From Lumbricus terrestris (Eukaryota > Annelida > Clitellata > Crassiclitellata > Lumbricidae), in the NCBI GenBank assembly GCA_949752735.1, contig OX457038.1:20072012-20136011 (forward strand): a DNA stretch of 64,000 nucleotides, in the 5' to 3' direction. Positions 36,301 through 46,074 of the stretch are shown piece after piece. The notes under the pieces were generated by a model. That model was not told the DNA's origin, did not search any database, and saw nothing but the letters and a program-made list of their open reading frames with translations. The position numbers were made by a program, and so were the translations under genes. Each line of letters starts with the position of its first letter. Within the stretch, counting starts at the first letter, position 1.

Positions 36301-39152
36301 TCATCTGGTCATCTGTATGTCTTCATCTTATCATCTGTATGTCTTCATCTGGTCATCTGCATGTCTTCATCTGGTCACTTGGATGTCTTCATCTGGTCAC
36401 TTGGAGTTGGATATCTGTATGTCTTCATCTGGTCACTTGGATATCTTCATCTGGTCATCTTTATGTCTTCATCTGGTCAGTTGGATGTCTTCATCTGGTC
36501 ATCTGCATGTCTTCATCTGGTCACTTGGATGTCTTCATATGGTCATCTGCATGTCTTCATCTGGTCACTTGGAGTTGGATGTCTTCATCTGGTCATCTTT
36601 ATGTCTTCATCTGGTCACTTGGACGTCTTCATATGGTCATCTGCATGTCTTCATCTGGTCACTTGGAGTTGGATATCTTCATCTGGTCATCTGTATGTCT
36701 TCATCTTATCATCTGTATGTCTTCATCTGGTCATCTGCATGTCTTCATCTGGTCACTTGGATGTCTTCATCTGGTCATCTGCATGTCTTCATCTGGTCAC
36801 TTGGAGTTGGATGTCTTCATCTGGTCATCTGTATGTCTTCAGACATACATAAATTGGGTTAGAACATATTCTGTTGACAGTATCTCGGCATCGACCTCAA
36901 CCAGCTCGGAATTCAGTCTGCAGATTGAAAGAAAAAGCTATAACCAAGCATCGATATGCATCCAGACGCATGCGAGTGATAGACAGACTTGGAAAATCGC
37001 CGTCAGAAAAGTTGGCACTCCAGCTGGACCGGTCTCCAATAGTCCGATGAAGGAGTTCTTAGGAGGCATAAAACTTGATTTCCCGTTGGACTTTGAACCT
37101 GGACACCAGTATGAAGTGACAGTCGCACCAGTCGAAGAGTCACCAGCGAATCAACGTCCAGAGCAGGCGATCAGTTTTATGGCAGGTACAGGACATGCAT
37201 CTTGAAGTTGTTTATTTCTTATAAATGATAACATTTGACAATGTCACTGTTGAATGCACTAGTTGCTAAGCATCTGCAGTGTGCATGTAAATGTACCGTT
37301 TTTTGTATTAACAATGGGCCTTTGAGTCGACCCAGCTCAGTTGCAGCTGATTTCATTCACCTCCACTAACTCTTGCCAATCATGTAGAATCTAAATCTCT
37401 TAAATAGGCGACCATCAGTTTTTCTAGCCAGCATCATGCTCAAAGGCTACTTCCTTTCCATTCTGAGAAATGCAGCTGGATATTCTGGTAATACCCCAGA
37501 GTAAGTAGCCTGAAAGCTGTAAACAGCTGGATTTTGTCTCATAGCCTTTGCCTTCTGATACAAACTTCATCTGAGAGCCAAGTCTGCTACTGTGTTTGTT
37601 CCACTTGCCACAACTTCGGTGCTTGAATAACTGACAGTTCTGTGCAAGACCTGAGTAGGCCCTTGTGTAAGGTGGTAGCCTACTGATGGCTGCATGGTTG
37701 ATTTGCTGTCGAAGATTTGATGTGATGACCATTTGAAAAACACATTTATTGTGTGAAACAAGAATCAAAATATGGTCAATAATTATTGTGGCAATGTAAT
37801 GCAATGTAAATCTTCGAGAATTTCTTAGCGCCCACGAAAGCCATGGCAGGGAGACCATTTTATTCACCAGCGCTAGCAAAAAGCACATTAAGGTGACAGG
37901 TCTCTTTTTAGATGGAGGACCTTAAAAATGAGGTGTTGCATATTAGATCTGATATGAACAGGCTCAATTAGAGCATTGAACCCTTGTTAATTTATTTATT
38001 TATCCATTTCTATAGCGCCCATTCAAGCTCGCTACTTAGCGGCGCTCCCGACTACAGCGCAGACACTGCATCAGAGTATTACACGGAAGTGCACGAGTAT
38101 TTTGCAAGTGAAGGACTTGCACAAGGTCCTTATGCAGCGGCTTGAGGTGGTTTCTAACCTGGAACCTTCTGGCTCCAGCGCACTGACGCCAGGACTGCAC
38201 CACCGCACCGCACTTGCTAGGTATTTGGGATTAAATTCGTTCCCCAAAATAGATTTTATTGTTATTTAGGCCATAGGCGGCTGAGACTAATTTCCATAGT
38301 AAGTGCACAGGTCCTCGATAAACGACATTGCTCATTGATATGATACAGATTTACGCTGGCTAGTGCTTAGAAGTATAGGCTATTTGCATTGAATATAATA
38401 TGCATTTGCTTTATGCTCTCATTAGTTTTAAGACGAGTTTGCTTTACATTAATGTTGCAGTTCTGACCAGGACTGATCTGAAGGAGCTGCACAACATTGC
38501 AGTTAGCTATGCTTCTTCAACAAATTCGCTTTGCACTTGGCTCTACCGCACCAAGTCTCCGGAGTACTTCAACGACATTAAGACTAATCATGGAAACATT
38601 ATGAAAACATACGTCAAGGATAACAGCGGCGACCCCGCATCTCCAATTAATTTGCGCATCGATGGATGCTTCTTTCTGGGAAACGTCAAACCAGGAAGTA
38701 GCAGCGGAGAACCAGTCCATGGCTCATACTTCGGTACGCTCAGGATCAGTATACCTGCAGAGAAGTTGCTGATGGAGATGCCAAATGTCTTCTTCGGCGA
38801 CTTTTATTGTATGCAGAGCACCACACATCAAGTAACACTGGTCCTGACTAAACCAGGTTCAAAAGCCGATGCGTTTTGCAAACATCACCTCATGCCAATG
38901 GATCTGTACAATCCAATCTCGTGTCCGTTCCTGCACTACAATACCTCTGGCCAGCTGCGAGTTTCGGCGAAGAAACGTCTTGTCATCGAGTTGCTGATCA
39001 CTGAAGATCTGGACATTGGAGAATATCCACTCGTTAAAGTTCCATCGCTTGGAAGTGGATCCTCCACGCCAGGAGGGCTGCGCAAAAAATCCGACGTGCA
39101 CGTTGTGCAACCTTCGACGACCAACTGTGTTTCCAAAGTTCTAGTTGGTTAG
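30268..39152 (+). CDS. PHYHIP-like protein with N-terminal extension (nine exons)
   Basis: Nine exons join with matching phases at every junction into 520 codons. The start has A at -3 and G at +4, with an in-frame stop at 30235. Residues 1-80 look helical (coiled-coil or spectrin-like, leucine-rich). Residues 81-188 are acidic and low-complexity with a basic stretch near 182. About 190-290 is fibronectin-III-like, with YEVTVAPVEES near its last strands. 291-520 matches the PHYHIP C-terminal domain: KDNSG, a GTLRISIPA strand and the FFGDFYCM motif fall as in vertebrate PHYHIP/PHYHIPL. Those vertebrate proteins are about 330-376 residues and start near the FN3 domain, so this one carries some 185 extra residues. 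PHYHIP was named for binding phytanoyl-CoA hydroxylase; the function of the invertebrate protein is unknown to me. No signal peptide or membrane segment, so probably cytosolic. A short extra exon could have been missed. Confidence 0.85.
30838..30891 (+). CDS. PHYHIP-like gene, exon 2
   Basis: Acceptor TTTCTGTAG, donor GTAACC; 18 codons, phase 0 on both sides; acidic helix. Confidence 0.75.
32006..32128 (+). CDS. PHYHIP-like gene, exon 3
   Basis: Acceptor CTTTGACAG, donor GTAAAT; 41 codons, phase 0 on both sides. Contains LQAELMNFV, continuing the helical region. Confidence 0.8.
32750..32853 (+). CDS. PHYHIP-like gene, exon 4
   Basis: Acceptor TTTTTTCAG; the donor GTAGGT lies just before an in-frame TAG. 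Ends in phase 2, completed by G of exon 5. Confidence 0.75.
33003..33190 (+). mobile_element. hAT/Charlie-like fragment in intron 4
   Basis: Starts CAGTGGTTCTTTGCC, followed by GTGGCAACCCCTTGG and further blocks typical of Charlie-type elements. The right terminus is not visible. Confidence 0.55.
33201..33529. mobile_element. MITE in intron 4, CAGTGTTTAATCTAG family
   Basis: Left end CAGTGTTAATCTAGATGTCT plus a C-run; right end GGGACTAGATTAAACAGTG. No clean target duplication, so an older copy of the family. Confidence 0.7.
34138..34198 (+). CDS. PHYHIP-like gene, exon 5
   Basis: Acceptor TTGTTGTCAG, donor GTACAC; encodes LPTYEDCLPSWIFLDLEGK and ends in phase 0. Confidence 0.8.
34380..34700. 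repeat. Degenerate AT-rich tandem repeat in intron 5
   Basis: Variants of ACTAATTAATACTGATTAAT recur about every 18-25 bp, strongly diverged. Confidence 0.7.
34896..35012 (+). CDS. PHYHIP-like gene, exon 6
   Basis: Acceptor CTATAATAG, donor GTGTGT; 39 codons, Ala/Asp-rich then NRKRLPDLFLDFE. Phase 0 on both sides. Confidence 0.8.
35269..35312 (+). CDS. PHYHIP-like gene, exon 7
   Basis: Acceptor ATTGAAAG, donor GTAATC; 44 nt, basic helix (QREEAKRKK), ending in phase 2. Confidence 0.7.
35500..36845. repeat. 22-bp intronic minisatellite with 164-bp higher-order repeat
   Basis: The basic unit is TCATCTGGTCATCTGCATGT plus CT (22 bp). Variants include TCACTTGGATG and a 28-bp form with GGAGTTGGATG. 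A higher-order block marked by ATGTGTGTGTTCG recurs at 35661, 35825, 35989 and 36153, exactly 164 bp apart. Because 22 is not a multiple of 3 and the unit has no stop, all three plus frames stay open for up to 459 codons. Confidence 0.95.
36881..37185 (+). CDS. PHYHIP-like gene, exon 8 (FN3-like)
   Basis: Acceptor TCTGTTGACAG lies 36 bp after the intronic minisatellite. Starts by completing AG|T and ends in phase 1 before GTACAG. An upstream acceptor (CTTCAG at about 36842) would put TAA in frame. Confidence 0.85.
37985..38217 (-). mobile_element. tRNA-derived SINE, copy 3, in intron 8
   Basis: Reverse complement of the SINE at 13321: head GGTGCGGTGGTGCAGTC, a mutated B box GGTTAGAAACC, body CAAGTCCTTCACTTGC, and 3' end GGGAGCGCCGCTAAGTAG, then GGGCGCTATAGAAATGG and an (AAAT)n tail. 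Antisense to the host gene. Confidence 0.85.
38461..39152 (+). CDS. PHYHIP-like gene, exon 9 (PHYHIP C-terminal domain)
   Basis: Acceptor TTAATGTTGCAG; G|TT completes Val291. 229 further codons follow, then TAG at 39150-39152. It carries the whole C-terminal homology domain. Confidence 0.92.
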
Positions 39153-39566
39153 TTTGTGAACAAGGAACCATTGGAAATTTCCAGTTCTTCAAGTTTTCTC
39201 CTCGAAAGTTGGCTACACACAGTCGTAATTGAGTACATTGGAGTATTTGAACTAGTCTATTTAAGTGCAGTACTGAACTGTCTCACTCGGCTTTATCCTC
39301 ATCTTCAGAACTTGCAATATGTATGTACAATGAGATATTTAGGATGCAGTGTTCAGATTGTTCACTTATCACGTTATTGTTGATGACACCTTTGCCCCTT
39401 AAAGCCAAAAAGTCCAGTTGTAATCCAAGTATAGAAAATTGATACAGTGGCTGTTTCATGAGAAATTGTAAATTTTTCATGTTTCATGAATTAATGACAT
39501 GTATATTGCATAATGTTGTAAGAGGGAGAGGACCGACCATTCATTCTCATATGATGGGGTTCAGAA

Positions 39567-39572
39567 AATAAA
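39567..39572 (+). promoter_or_regulatory. Candidate polyadenylation signal of the PHYHIP-like gene
   Basis: AATAAA in GAAAATAAAG, about 415 bp after the stop codon, the clearest signal in the 3' flank. It implies a 3' UTR of about 0.43 kb. Confidence 0.5.
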
Positions 39573-39849
39573 GTTGCTGGCTAGCTTATTGGACTATTAT
39601 TCTTTTTCTTCTACTTCTCCACCTTCTTCTTTCTGCATCTCCACCTCCTCTTCGATCTTCTTCAAGTGCCTCGAAATAATGAGTTCGATCGAGTGCTTTT
39701 TTTAGGAATTTATAGAAATACATAATCTCTTCTGTCTCTTCCGAAGTTCCCATCCATCCTCCATGGTACATTTATATCCCAAGAGAAGATAATGAACATT
39801 TTAAACCCATTTTTCACTGTGCACAGATGTTTTTGCAGCTGTGCAAATT

Positions 39850-40043
39850 TGTTTAAAACGGTGGGTAGCCTCACTAAAAGTGATATAACTTTTGTTCTGT
39901 TTGAAATATTCTTTTGTAATTTGGCCATTGTACGTAAATATGAATTGCCTTTAAGACTGTAAAGTTTCATTTAAAAATTCGTATGTTTGGCCAAGATATG
40001 GGCTGAAAATCGTAGGGGATTACTTTTTTTGGCGCACCCTGTA
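39850..40043 (-). mobile_element. Mariner-like MITE (family B) abutting a LINE fragment
   Basis: The terminus read inward is CAGGGTGCGCCAAAAAAAGT at 40041. The GGCCAAGATATGGGC block and the AAGTTATATCACTTTTAGTG block match the other family B copies. It ends in CCCTGTA directly against LINE coding sequence. Confidence 0.65.
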
Positions 40044-40323
40044 TACTGGAGGATATACAACCGGAGCAGCGACTGTTGGAGGTGGTGCAGAGAAGGAAGC
40101 TGAACTACTTTGGACACATGGTCAGAGCGGACAAAATACCGGCCTTCATATGTCACGGATATGTGGATGGAATAAGGGCTCGAGGTAGACCACGGAGACG
40201 CTGGATGGACGATGTGGAGGAGTGGATGGGAATGCCGATGGCGGATTGTGTAAGGAGTGCAATGGACAGAGAGCGATGGAGGAAACTGACGTCGTTGACT
40301 CTGGTCTCCCATCCGCAGCAATG
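40044..40323 (+). pseudogene. Non-LTR retrotransposon RT, C-terminal fragment
   Basis: The open translation begins ILEDIQPEQRLLEVVQ, then KLNYFGHMVRADK, GRPRRRWMDDVEEWMG and MDRERWRKL, the standard tail of invertebrate LINE endonuclease/RT proteins. It ends at TGA and is followed by a (GAT)n array, a common type of LINE tail. The RT core is absent. Confidence 0.8.
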
Positions 40324-40365
40324 ATGATGGACGATGATGATGATGATGATGATGACGACGACGAC

Positions 40366-40413
<48 letters not shown>
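40324..40413. repeat. (GAT)n tail of the LINE fragment
   Basis: About 28 GAT/GAC units starting at the stop of the LINE fragment. The 450 bp after it contain nothing recognised. Confidence 0.9.
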
Positions 40414-40870
40414 AGTATTATAAACTCGCTCTATCGCACGTATACCATTGTTATGGTTGGCTGGCTATAGTTTCAAATAGCCCTTGTTGCTGTTTAACGA
40501 CAATACCATATGAAAAATGATTGATGTCGCTCTCCTCCTTTATACAGGCTTGGGACTGGCACTGCAGAGTGCAACCAGTGGCGGAGCATAACTGTAACCT
40601 ATAGGTTCATATTGGAAGAAGCCCTTTATATACTATACACATAATATATTGCTGAGAACGTGCCAGTCCCAAGCTTGGCTAAAGGAGAAGTTATCTTTAT
40701 TATCACACAGTATCGTTAAACTGAAACTGCTGTAGCCTATAGCTGAAATGTCTTCGTCACTGCTCGTACTTTATTGATGCCAGTCCCGAGCGTGGAGACA
40801 GGAGGAGAGTAACGCTGTCATCTTTGATGATGTGACACAGTGTCGTCGTTAAGCACAGCAACAAGCTATA

Positions 40871-40906
40871 TGCACAAAACGCTAAATAGGCCTATATAGC
40901 GTTCGG

Positions 40907-40946
<40 letters not shown>

Positions 40947-40982
40947 CCGAACGCTATATAGGCCTATTTAGCGTTTTGTGCA
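40871..40982. repeat. 112-bp perfect palindrome with (TA)n centre
   Basis: The arms read TGCACAAAACGCTAAATAGG, then CCTATATAGCGTTCGGC, and meet in a TA run. Both arms match base for base, giving a potential 56-bp stem. It includes TAGGCCTA in each arm. Confidence 0.97.
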
Positions 40983-41049
40983 TTTTTTTGCAAATCGGTG
41001 AACCTGGTGAAGCATTGCAAAAATTCTACTTCGGGTATCATTCACGACA

Positions 41050-41230
41050 GTCTTCAAAGCAACAGAGTTCAAAAGTAGAGCCACTGAGTCAAGTATTGCA
41101 AGCGAAAATTCTCAAGTAGGTCTTATTCGTGTTATTTTAAATAGGGCCTACTATTAGGCCTATAGCCTACAACAGTCATACTTATGCTGTTAGTTGTGGA
41201 TACACAGCTAACCTACAAATTCCTCCACAA
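41050..41230 (+). repeat. Direct repeat, left copy
   Basis: About 180 bp matching 41898-42091 in the same orientation, from GTCTTCAAAGCAACAGAG to CTACAAATTCCTCCA, with scattered differences and one short insertion. Confidence 0.9.
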
Positions 41231-41897
41231 CTTTGTACAAATCCAATGGTCGGTCTCTGGCAGCGTGCATCAACTGTTACATCTGACAATCTATCATCGG
41301 GCATTGCCATTCTCAAGTGTCCCTTTATTAGCCTTAGGCAACCGAATGAACGATATCTGATTCAGCAGATGTAACTGGATTATAGTGCGTGCAATTAAGG
41401 CTAGCCTGTTTAGTTCACAGACACTCCACAATGTCAATGATATGATATCATCGACGATGATGTATCGATGCAGTTCTCAAGTGACAGCATTCTTCTCAAT
41501 CACGATATTTTCCAATGCCTGTATGCAGTAGGCCTACTGTATGTGGTACTGTATGTAGTACTGTTTGACGACGGAAACCCTGAGGTCGTAGGCCTACTGC
41601 GGACGGGAACAGTGAAAAATAAGGCCAGTTAAAAAATTCTCGCATGGCAACGACTTTTTACCAGAGCATTTGTCCTGACTGGCTCTGGTTATAGCTATGC
41701 AACTGGTTCCAAACAGGTTTCAAAACTGGTTTCAAAGTTAACAAAAATAGAAAATTTCCTCATGTTAGTACAGACAAATTGTTGAGAATAGACCAGTTTT
41801 GATTCAAAAACAATGACCTCGTATCAATAAATTTCTTATTCTTCGTTCAACTAATTCTGCATTCGTTCTGTTATGTGTAGGCCTATATTCTATAATG

Positions 41898-42091
41898 GGC
41901 GTCTTCAAAGCAACAGAGTTTAAAAAATAGAGCCAAGTTGAGTCAAGTATTGCAAGCGAAAATTCTCAGGTAGGTCTGACTCGTGTTATTTTAAATAGGG
42001 CCTAGTATTAGGTCTATAGACTCTATAGCCTACAACAGTCATACTTATGCTGTTAGTTGTGGATACACAGCTAACCTACAAATTCCTCCAG
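41898..42091 (+). repeat. Direct repeat, right copy
   Basis: Second copy of the 41050 segment, about 850 bp downstream. It is either a local duplication or two insertions of one element; no termini are obvious. The hAT element starts 42 bp further on. Confidence 0.9.
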
Positions 42092-42477
42092 TGATCAAGC
42101 GGCCACGAACCATGGAGACAGTATGGAATACGCAGGGCCGTCTTATGGTCATCGTAGGCCCTAGGCACTTTTGCATATTAATCTATTCGTAGGCCCCTAG
42201 GGTCTATCCAACTCAACTCTGTATTAATTCAAATTGCGACACATTTACATTATTTCTTAAAATTATGCTGAACCATGTTTTGTGAACGCATTCAGTTTTT
42301 ATTTTAAATCTCAATCTACTTTTTGTAATATTTATTTTCGATATCCGCTAAATGTAGGCTAATATTTCCGATTTTCGACTTTCTGTTAGCGGCGTTTCGG
42401 TCTAAGTTCTAATGAAAAATCGCCGTCGCTTTTTAAATTTCAATTTGTTAAATTATTAATACAAATTTCTAAAAAAC

Positions 42478-42543
42478 ATGTCTGATGGTTATAAGAGGAA
42501 ACACGAGTCTGGATTGGAGAAACCTGGGAGGAAAAACCAATAA
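42478..42543 (+). pseudogene. hAT transposase, N-terminal remnant
   Basis: ATG followed by a short basic segment starting MSDGYKRKHESG, which resembles the start of ZBED/ZMYM1-like hAT transposases, then TAA at 42541. Only 21 residues remain. Confidence 0.6.
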
Positions 42544-42570
42544 ATCTGTAGCTGAAATGATTAGATCAAT

Positions 42571-42759
42571 ATTTCTTATCGAATTTATCTTTATATTTTT
42601 GGAACAAGTTGTGAAGGTGAACGTTCTTTTTCGAAGCTGAAAATTATCAAAAATTACCTTCGGTCAACGATGGGACAGACACGATTATCCTCCCTTGCAT
42701 TACTTTCAATTGAAAACGACTTAATGCGAGAAATGACATTTGAATACATTAACCTATAG
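42571..42759 (+). pseudogene. hAT transposase, C-terminal dimerisation domain
   Basis: Open from about 42571 to TAG at 42757-42759. The translation has CEGERSFSKLK, KNYLRSTM and LALLSIEND, the signature of the hAT dimerisation region at the C-terminus of these transposases. The catalytic RNase-H-like part is deleted, about 30 bp separating this piece from the N-terminal remnant. It could not transpose itself. Confidence 0.9.
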
Positions 42760-43043
42760 GCCTAAGCGATTTCGCGAATGCAAAGAGCCGCAAAGTTAAC
42801 ATAATATTATTTATAGCTTAGCCAATGTTACTGTTTCATTAGCTAACTCTAGCCTTAAAAAAGTTAGCTCATTAAAATGAAATTTGCAAGTTTTCGTTTT
42901 ATGTTTGCTTTTTCCGGTCATTGACCAATCACTGCATTTATTTGTTAATATATTTTTTAGGATTTCGTAGGCCCCTGGTAAGTTCGTAGGCCCTAGGCAC
43001 AGTGCCTACTGTGCCTACTGGATAAGACGGCCCTGGGAATACG

Positions 43044-43689
43044 GAAAGACACGACGTGTACATGGCGTGTGCTGTGCAGTCACTGCACTTGAAGATGCAG
43101 TAGGGGCCCACATCGATTTTACAAGGTGTTGTCTTATAAACATCAGATCCATATGCGTTTAAAAAAGACATAGGCCTATAGCCTAGGCTATTTATAAGAA
43201 AAATGCCAACCTATGCAGTCAGCGCTGCGCAGTTCACGTTGATCAGAAAAATTTGTTTTGTGACCGTCTCACCGAGAGCACAACCGTTCCTTTACTAATT
43301 TCTTAATCATTTCCATTTTCTTCTTGGTAATAATTTCTGCCGGCTTTTGTTGGTAAAGTTCTCAGCCATTCATTGGGTCGATAGGAAAGAAGGATATCAC
43401 ATGTCTTATCGTATAACCTCTTGAGATTCAAAAGTAATGGAAATTTTTGAATCACGCATGGTGGACTGGTGGTGGTTCCTGCAAGGGATATTTTCCTTTT
43501 GCAAGTTGATAAGCTATGTTACTGATCGGAATGCGATTTATTTTAAATAAAAGATCCACCGATAGGGCCTAATGCATTGCACTGGGTACACACTCTTTCG
43601 ATGTCAGAGACTTGGTCAGCATGATCGTTGAAACGAGCGCAAAAGCGCAGTTACATCTGATCAGAGGAAGGAATCTGTCTGGAGATCCT
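43044..43689. other. Non-coding, nothing recognised
   Basis: No domain, repeat family or strong structure identified. Confidence 0.4.
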
Positions 43690-44062
43690 GTCTTAATTCA
43701 ATTCAATTTGTTTTTTTTTTATTGCAACTAGAGTACACAAGATGACAACAAATGTGGAATATAAGAATGCATTGGCTGCAAATGAGGCCCTAAAGAGATT
43801 GAAATCCAGCTGGGAGAGTCGTCCACGTAAAATAATCCCTAGGAGAGTTTACCAAGATGGCCGATAATTGTTTTTAATCCAGGTGGCGACAGATTGGAAA
43901 GAAGTTTAAATTGTCAAGAACACTATAATTTATGTACTTTTAGGCTAGTTTAGTATAGAACAGTAGGAAAGCACGACGTCTCTTTTTAAAGACCTGCAAA
44001 TTACTGGAGTGGCAGATATTTATTAGTATTGTCTTCCATACTTGGGCGCCATAAGATTTAAC
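43690..44062 (-). mobile_element. CR1/L2-type LINE 3' end, copy 1
   Basis: On the minus strand, coding remnants near 44060-43960 read GAQVWKTILINICHSSNLQV, then FKKRRRAFLL, matching the WNxLPxxIRxSxSLxxFKxxL end of CR1/L2 reverse transcriptases. A 3' UTR follows, ending TTGCAATAAA and an (AATTG)n tail at about 43695. Homologous to 63586-64000. Confidence 0.75.
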
Positions 44063-44324
44063 AGTATAAAACGTCTAGTGTTAGAATGAGCGTTGATAGG
44101 GCGATATGCTGATGAATTCCTAGTGATATACCACGTTACACATTGCAATGTGCGCATGTCATTCATTTATACCTTTTTACCGCTTCTGATCATGCAATTA
44201 GTGGATTTGAGGCAAAGTTTTTCCAGTGTGTTGAGCAGAGCATGCAGGTCCGGTCGACTGTCAGAAATCAAAGCCTTTGGTCCGTCGTTAATCGGATTAA
44301 CAATCATCGCTGAAGGTTTTCTTC

Positions 44325-44412
44325 TGCATCTTCTTCTTCTGCTTCTTCTTCTTCTTCTTCTTCTTCTTCTCATTGTTCTTCTTCTTCTCACTCTTCTCTT
44401 TTTCCATTTTTT
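44325..44412. repeat. (CTT)n tract
   Basis: Mostly CTT triplets; overlapping Leu-rich and Arg-rich frames are artefacts. 44413-45079 contains no recognised gene although a 168-codon minus frame runs through it. Confidence 0.85.
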
Positions 44413-45089
44413 CTTTTCTCGATAGCAACCGTCCAACTGATTTCAGATCTTTAGGTTGCACTGAAGAGATCCCCGTTCGCTATTCGCATCATAATAAATT
44501 AATATAACTGACGGACAGTGGAGAAACTATGCTCGTTAATCATTTCCCTCTTCCTCTATTTTTCCTCCACCTTCAGTCCCTTCTTCTACTTCTTCTGATC
44601 CCTCGCTGACTCACGTCCTCATCAATCTCCACACTACTCGACGTCTATTCCTGTTTCTGAAACAGCTTCTGTCTCCCAGTAAGGGACATAAATAGCATCG
44701 CTTCCATCTCTGCTCTCTTCGCCCCACTGCAATAAATATATAAAGATGCATATGTATATATTTAATATATAATATTTTTGTAATATAGCATGTTTTAAAC
44801 TTTTCACTACGAGTGGTCCGGCGCCATCGTATAGTCAGTAAACGTGATCGATGGAATAAATCCGTCATTGGCAAAATTAAAGGCCAATATTTGAAGACCA
44901 TAAATGTATCAAGCTGTCGAAAGGAGGATCTGCACCTAAACGGTGACCCAAGAGACCAAGAGCCAACAGGCAGGAAAATGCACTTACAGCCAAGTACATG
45001 TAGGTTGACATAACAAGCATGAAGGCAGACAATCAGGCATAGATCTACAGTCCTGAAAAGCACGGTCTGCTGCATGGATTGTTTGAATA

Positions 45090-45215
45090 GAAATTTCGGT
45101 GATGCATTTGCTTGCATTGTTTTAGTTGCATTGCATTTGCTTGCATTGTTTTAGTTGCATTGCATTTGCTTGCATCGTTTTAGTTGCATTTATTTGCATT
45201 GTTTTAGTTGCACTT
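45090..45215. repeat. 29-bp tandem repeat
   Basis: GTTTTAGTTG recurs at 45119, 45148, 45177 and 45201 within TTGCATTTGCTTGCATTG units (period 29, last interval 24). Confidence 0.85.
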
Positions 45216-45394
45216 GCTAATACAACTTGTAAATTCGAGAACAACAATTGTCAATGATTGAATGCGGAAAGAGTAAACCCGACTAGAATGCGCTAATTTG
45301 CGTCGCTGAAAGCATTATTAGGGTCCATCCCACTTTCACAACTCGTTCTGGGTTGTGTAAGCTGGGAACCTTATAATGTTTATTATTCAAACTA

Positions 45395-45740
45395 GATACA
45401 AACAAGGTGCAAGCACTAAGGTAAACAAACTTAACTTAGATCTTAGGCTTTCCCGTACAGAACTGCACATCGGGCAACGCAGCTTCTCCATTCTCCTCTG
45501 TCCATCGCCATCTCTACAGCGTCCTCCCACGTCTTCTCCATACACTGTAGATCTTCTCGTTTGGTGTCCTTCCAATTCTTTCTTGATCTTCCTCTCCCAC
45601 GCTTCCCCAAAGAATCCACTTCACTGCCTGGTTGGTTCTCATATCCTCGCCCATCCATAGCACGTGTCCCATCTAATTCAGTCGCTTTTCCCTGATGATA
45701 TTCTCCAGTTGCGCTTGTCCCGTTCTTTCTCTGATGTTTT
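45395..45740 (-). pseudogene. Non-LTR retrotransposon RT, C-terminal fragment
   Basis: Minus-strand translation: GQAQLENIIREKRLN, then a stop, MGHVLWM, a frameshift, then GKRGRGRSRKNWKD, LQCMEKTWEDAVEMAMDR and GEWRSCV. This is the conserved tail of jockey/RTE-like LINE proteins, broken by one stop and one frameshift. Confidence 0.75.
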
Positions 45741-46074
45741 AGTATTGTATCTTAATATAGATCTAACAAATTGTAAACTTTTCATTCACCACAGCAACAG
45801 GCAATAACATGAGCGATTGCGCACAGAAGTATACACTTCCTTTCTTTCTAAAACGGTCGATCAGTTGCAGACCTACATGTAGGCGTATAGTTAAAGGCCT
45901 GCATGTCTACACGGCTATTCGAACGCAGAGCGCTTCATTTTAATGTTGGCGCATAAGCGCTGGTGAACTAGTTCCTTTAATGTTGGATGAAATTCTATGT
46001 TGAAGCTGTAAATTCATAAATGATAACAATCCGTTATGATTGATGCCTTGCTGCATATCATGTTTAGTATGTGC

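Larger units (their letters stand above)
42133..43035 (+). mobile_element. Internally deleted hAT transposon with perfect TSD
   Basis: Termini CAGGGCCGTCTTAT inverted at both ends; flanked by GGAATACG on both sides (42125-42132 and 43036-43043), a perfect 8-bp target duplication. Near each end the TCGTAGGCCCYTAGG block occurs twice. It contains the first codons and the C-terminus of a hAT transposase, so it is a deletion derivative of an autonomous element. Confidence 0.95.

Noticed and set aside
35247..36862. Open frames of 262, 433, 459 and 374 codons on the plus strand
   Set aside because: They are translations of the 22-bp minisatellite, which has no stop in any plus frame. Only the part from 36881 is exon.
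44611..45117. 168-codon minus-strand frame as a gene
   Set aside because: No domain, Cys/Arg-rich random composition and no splice partners.
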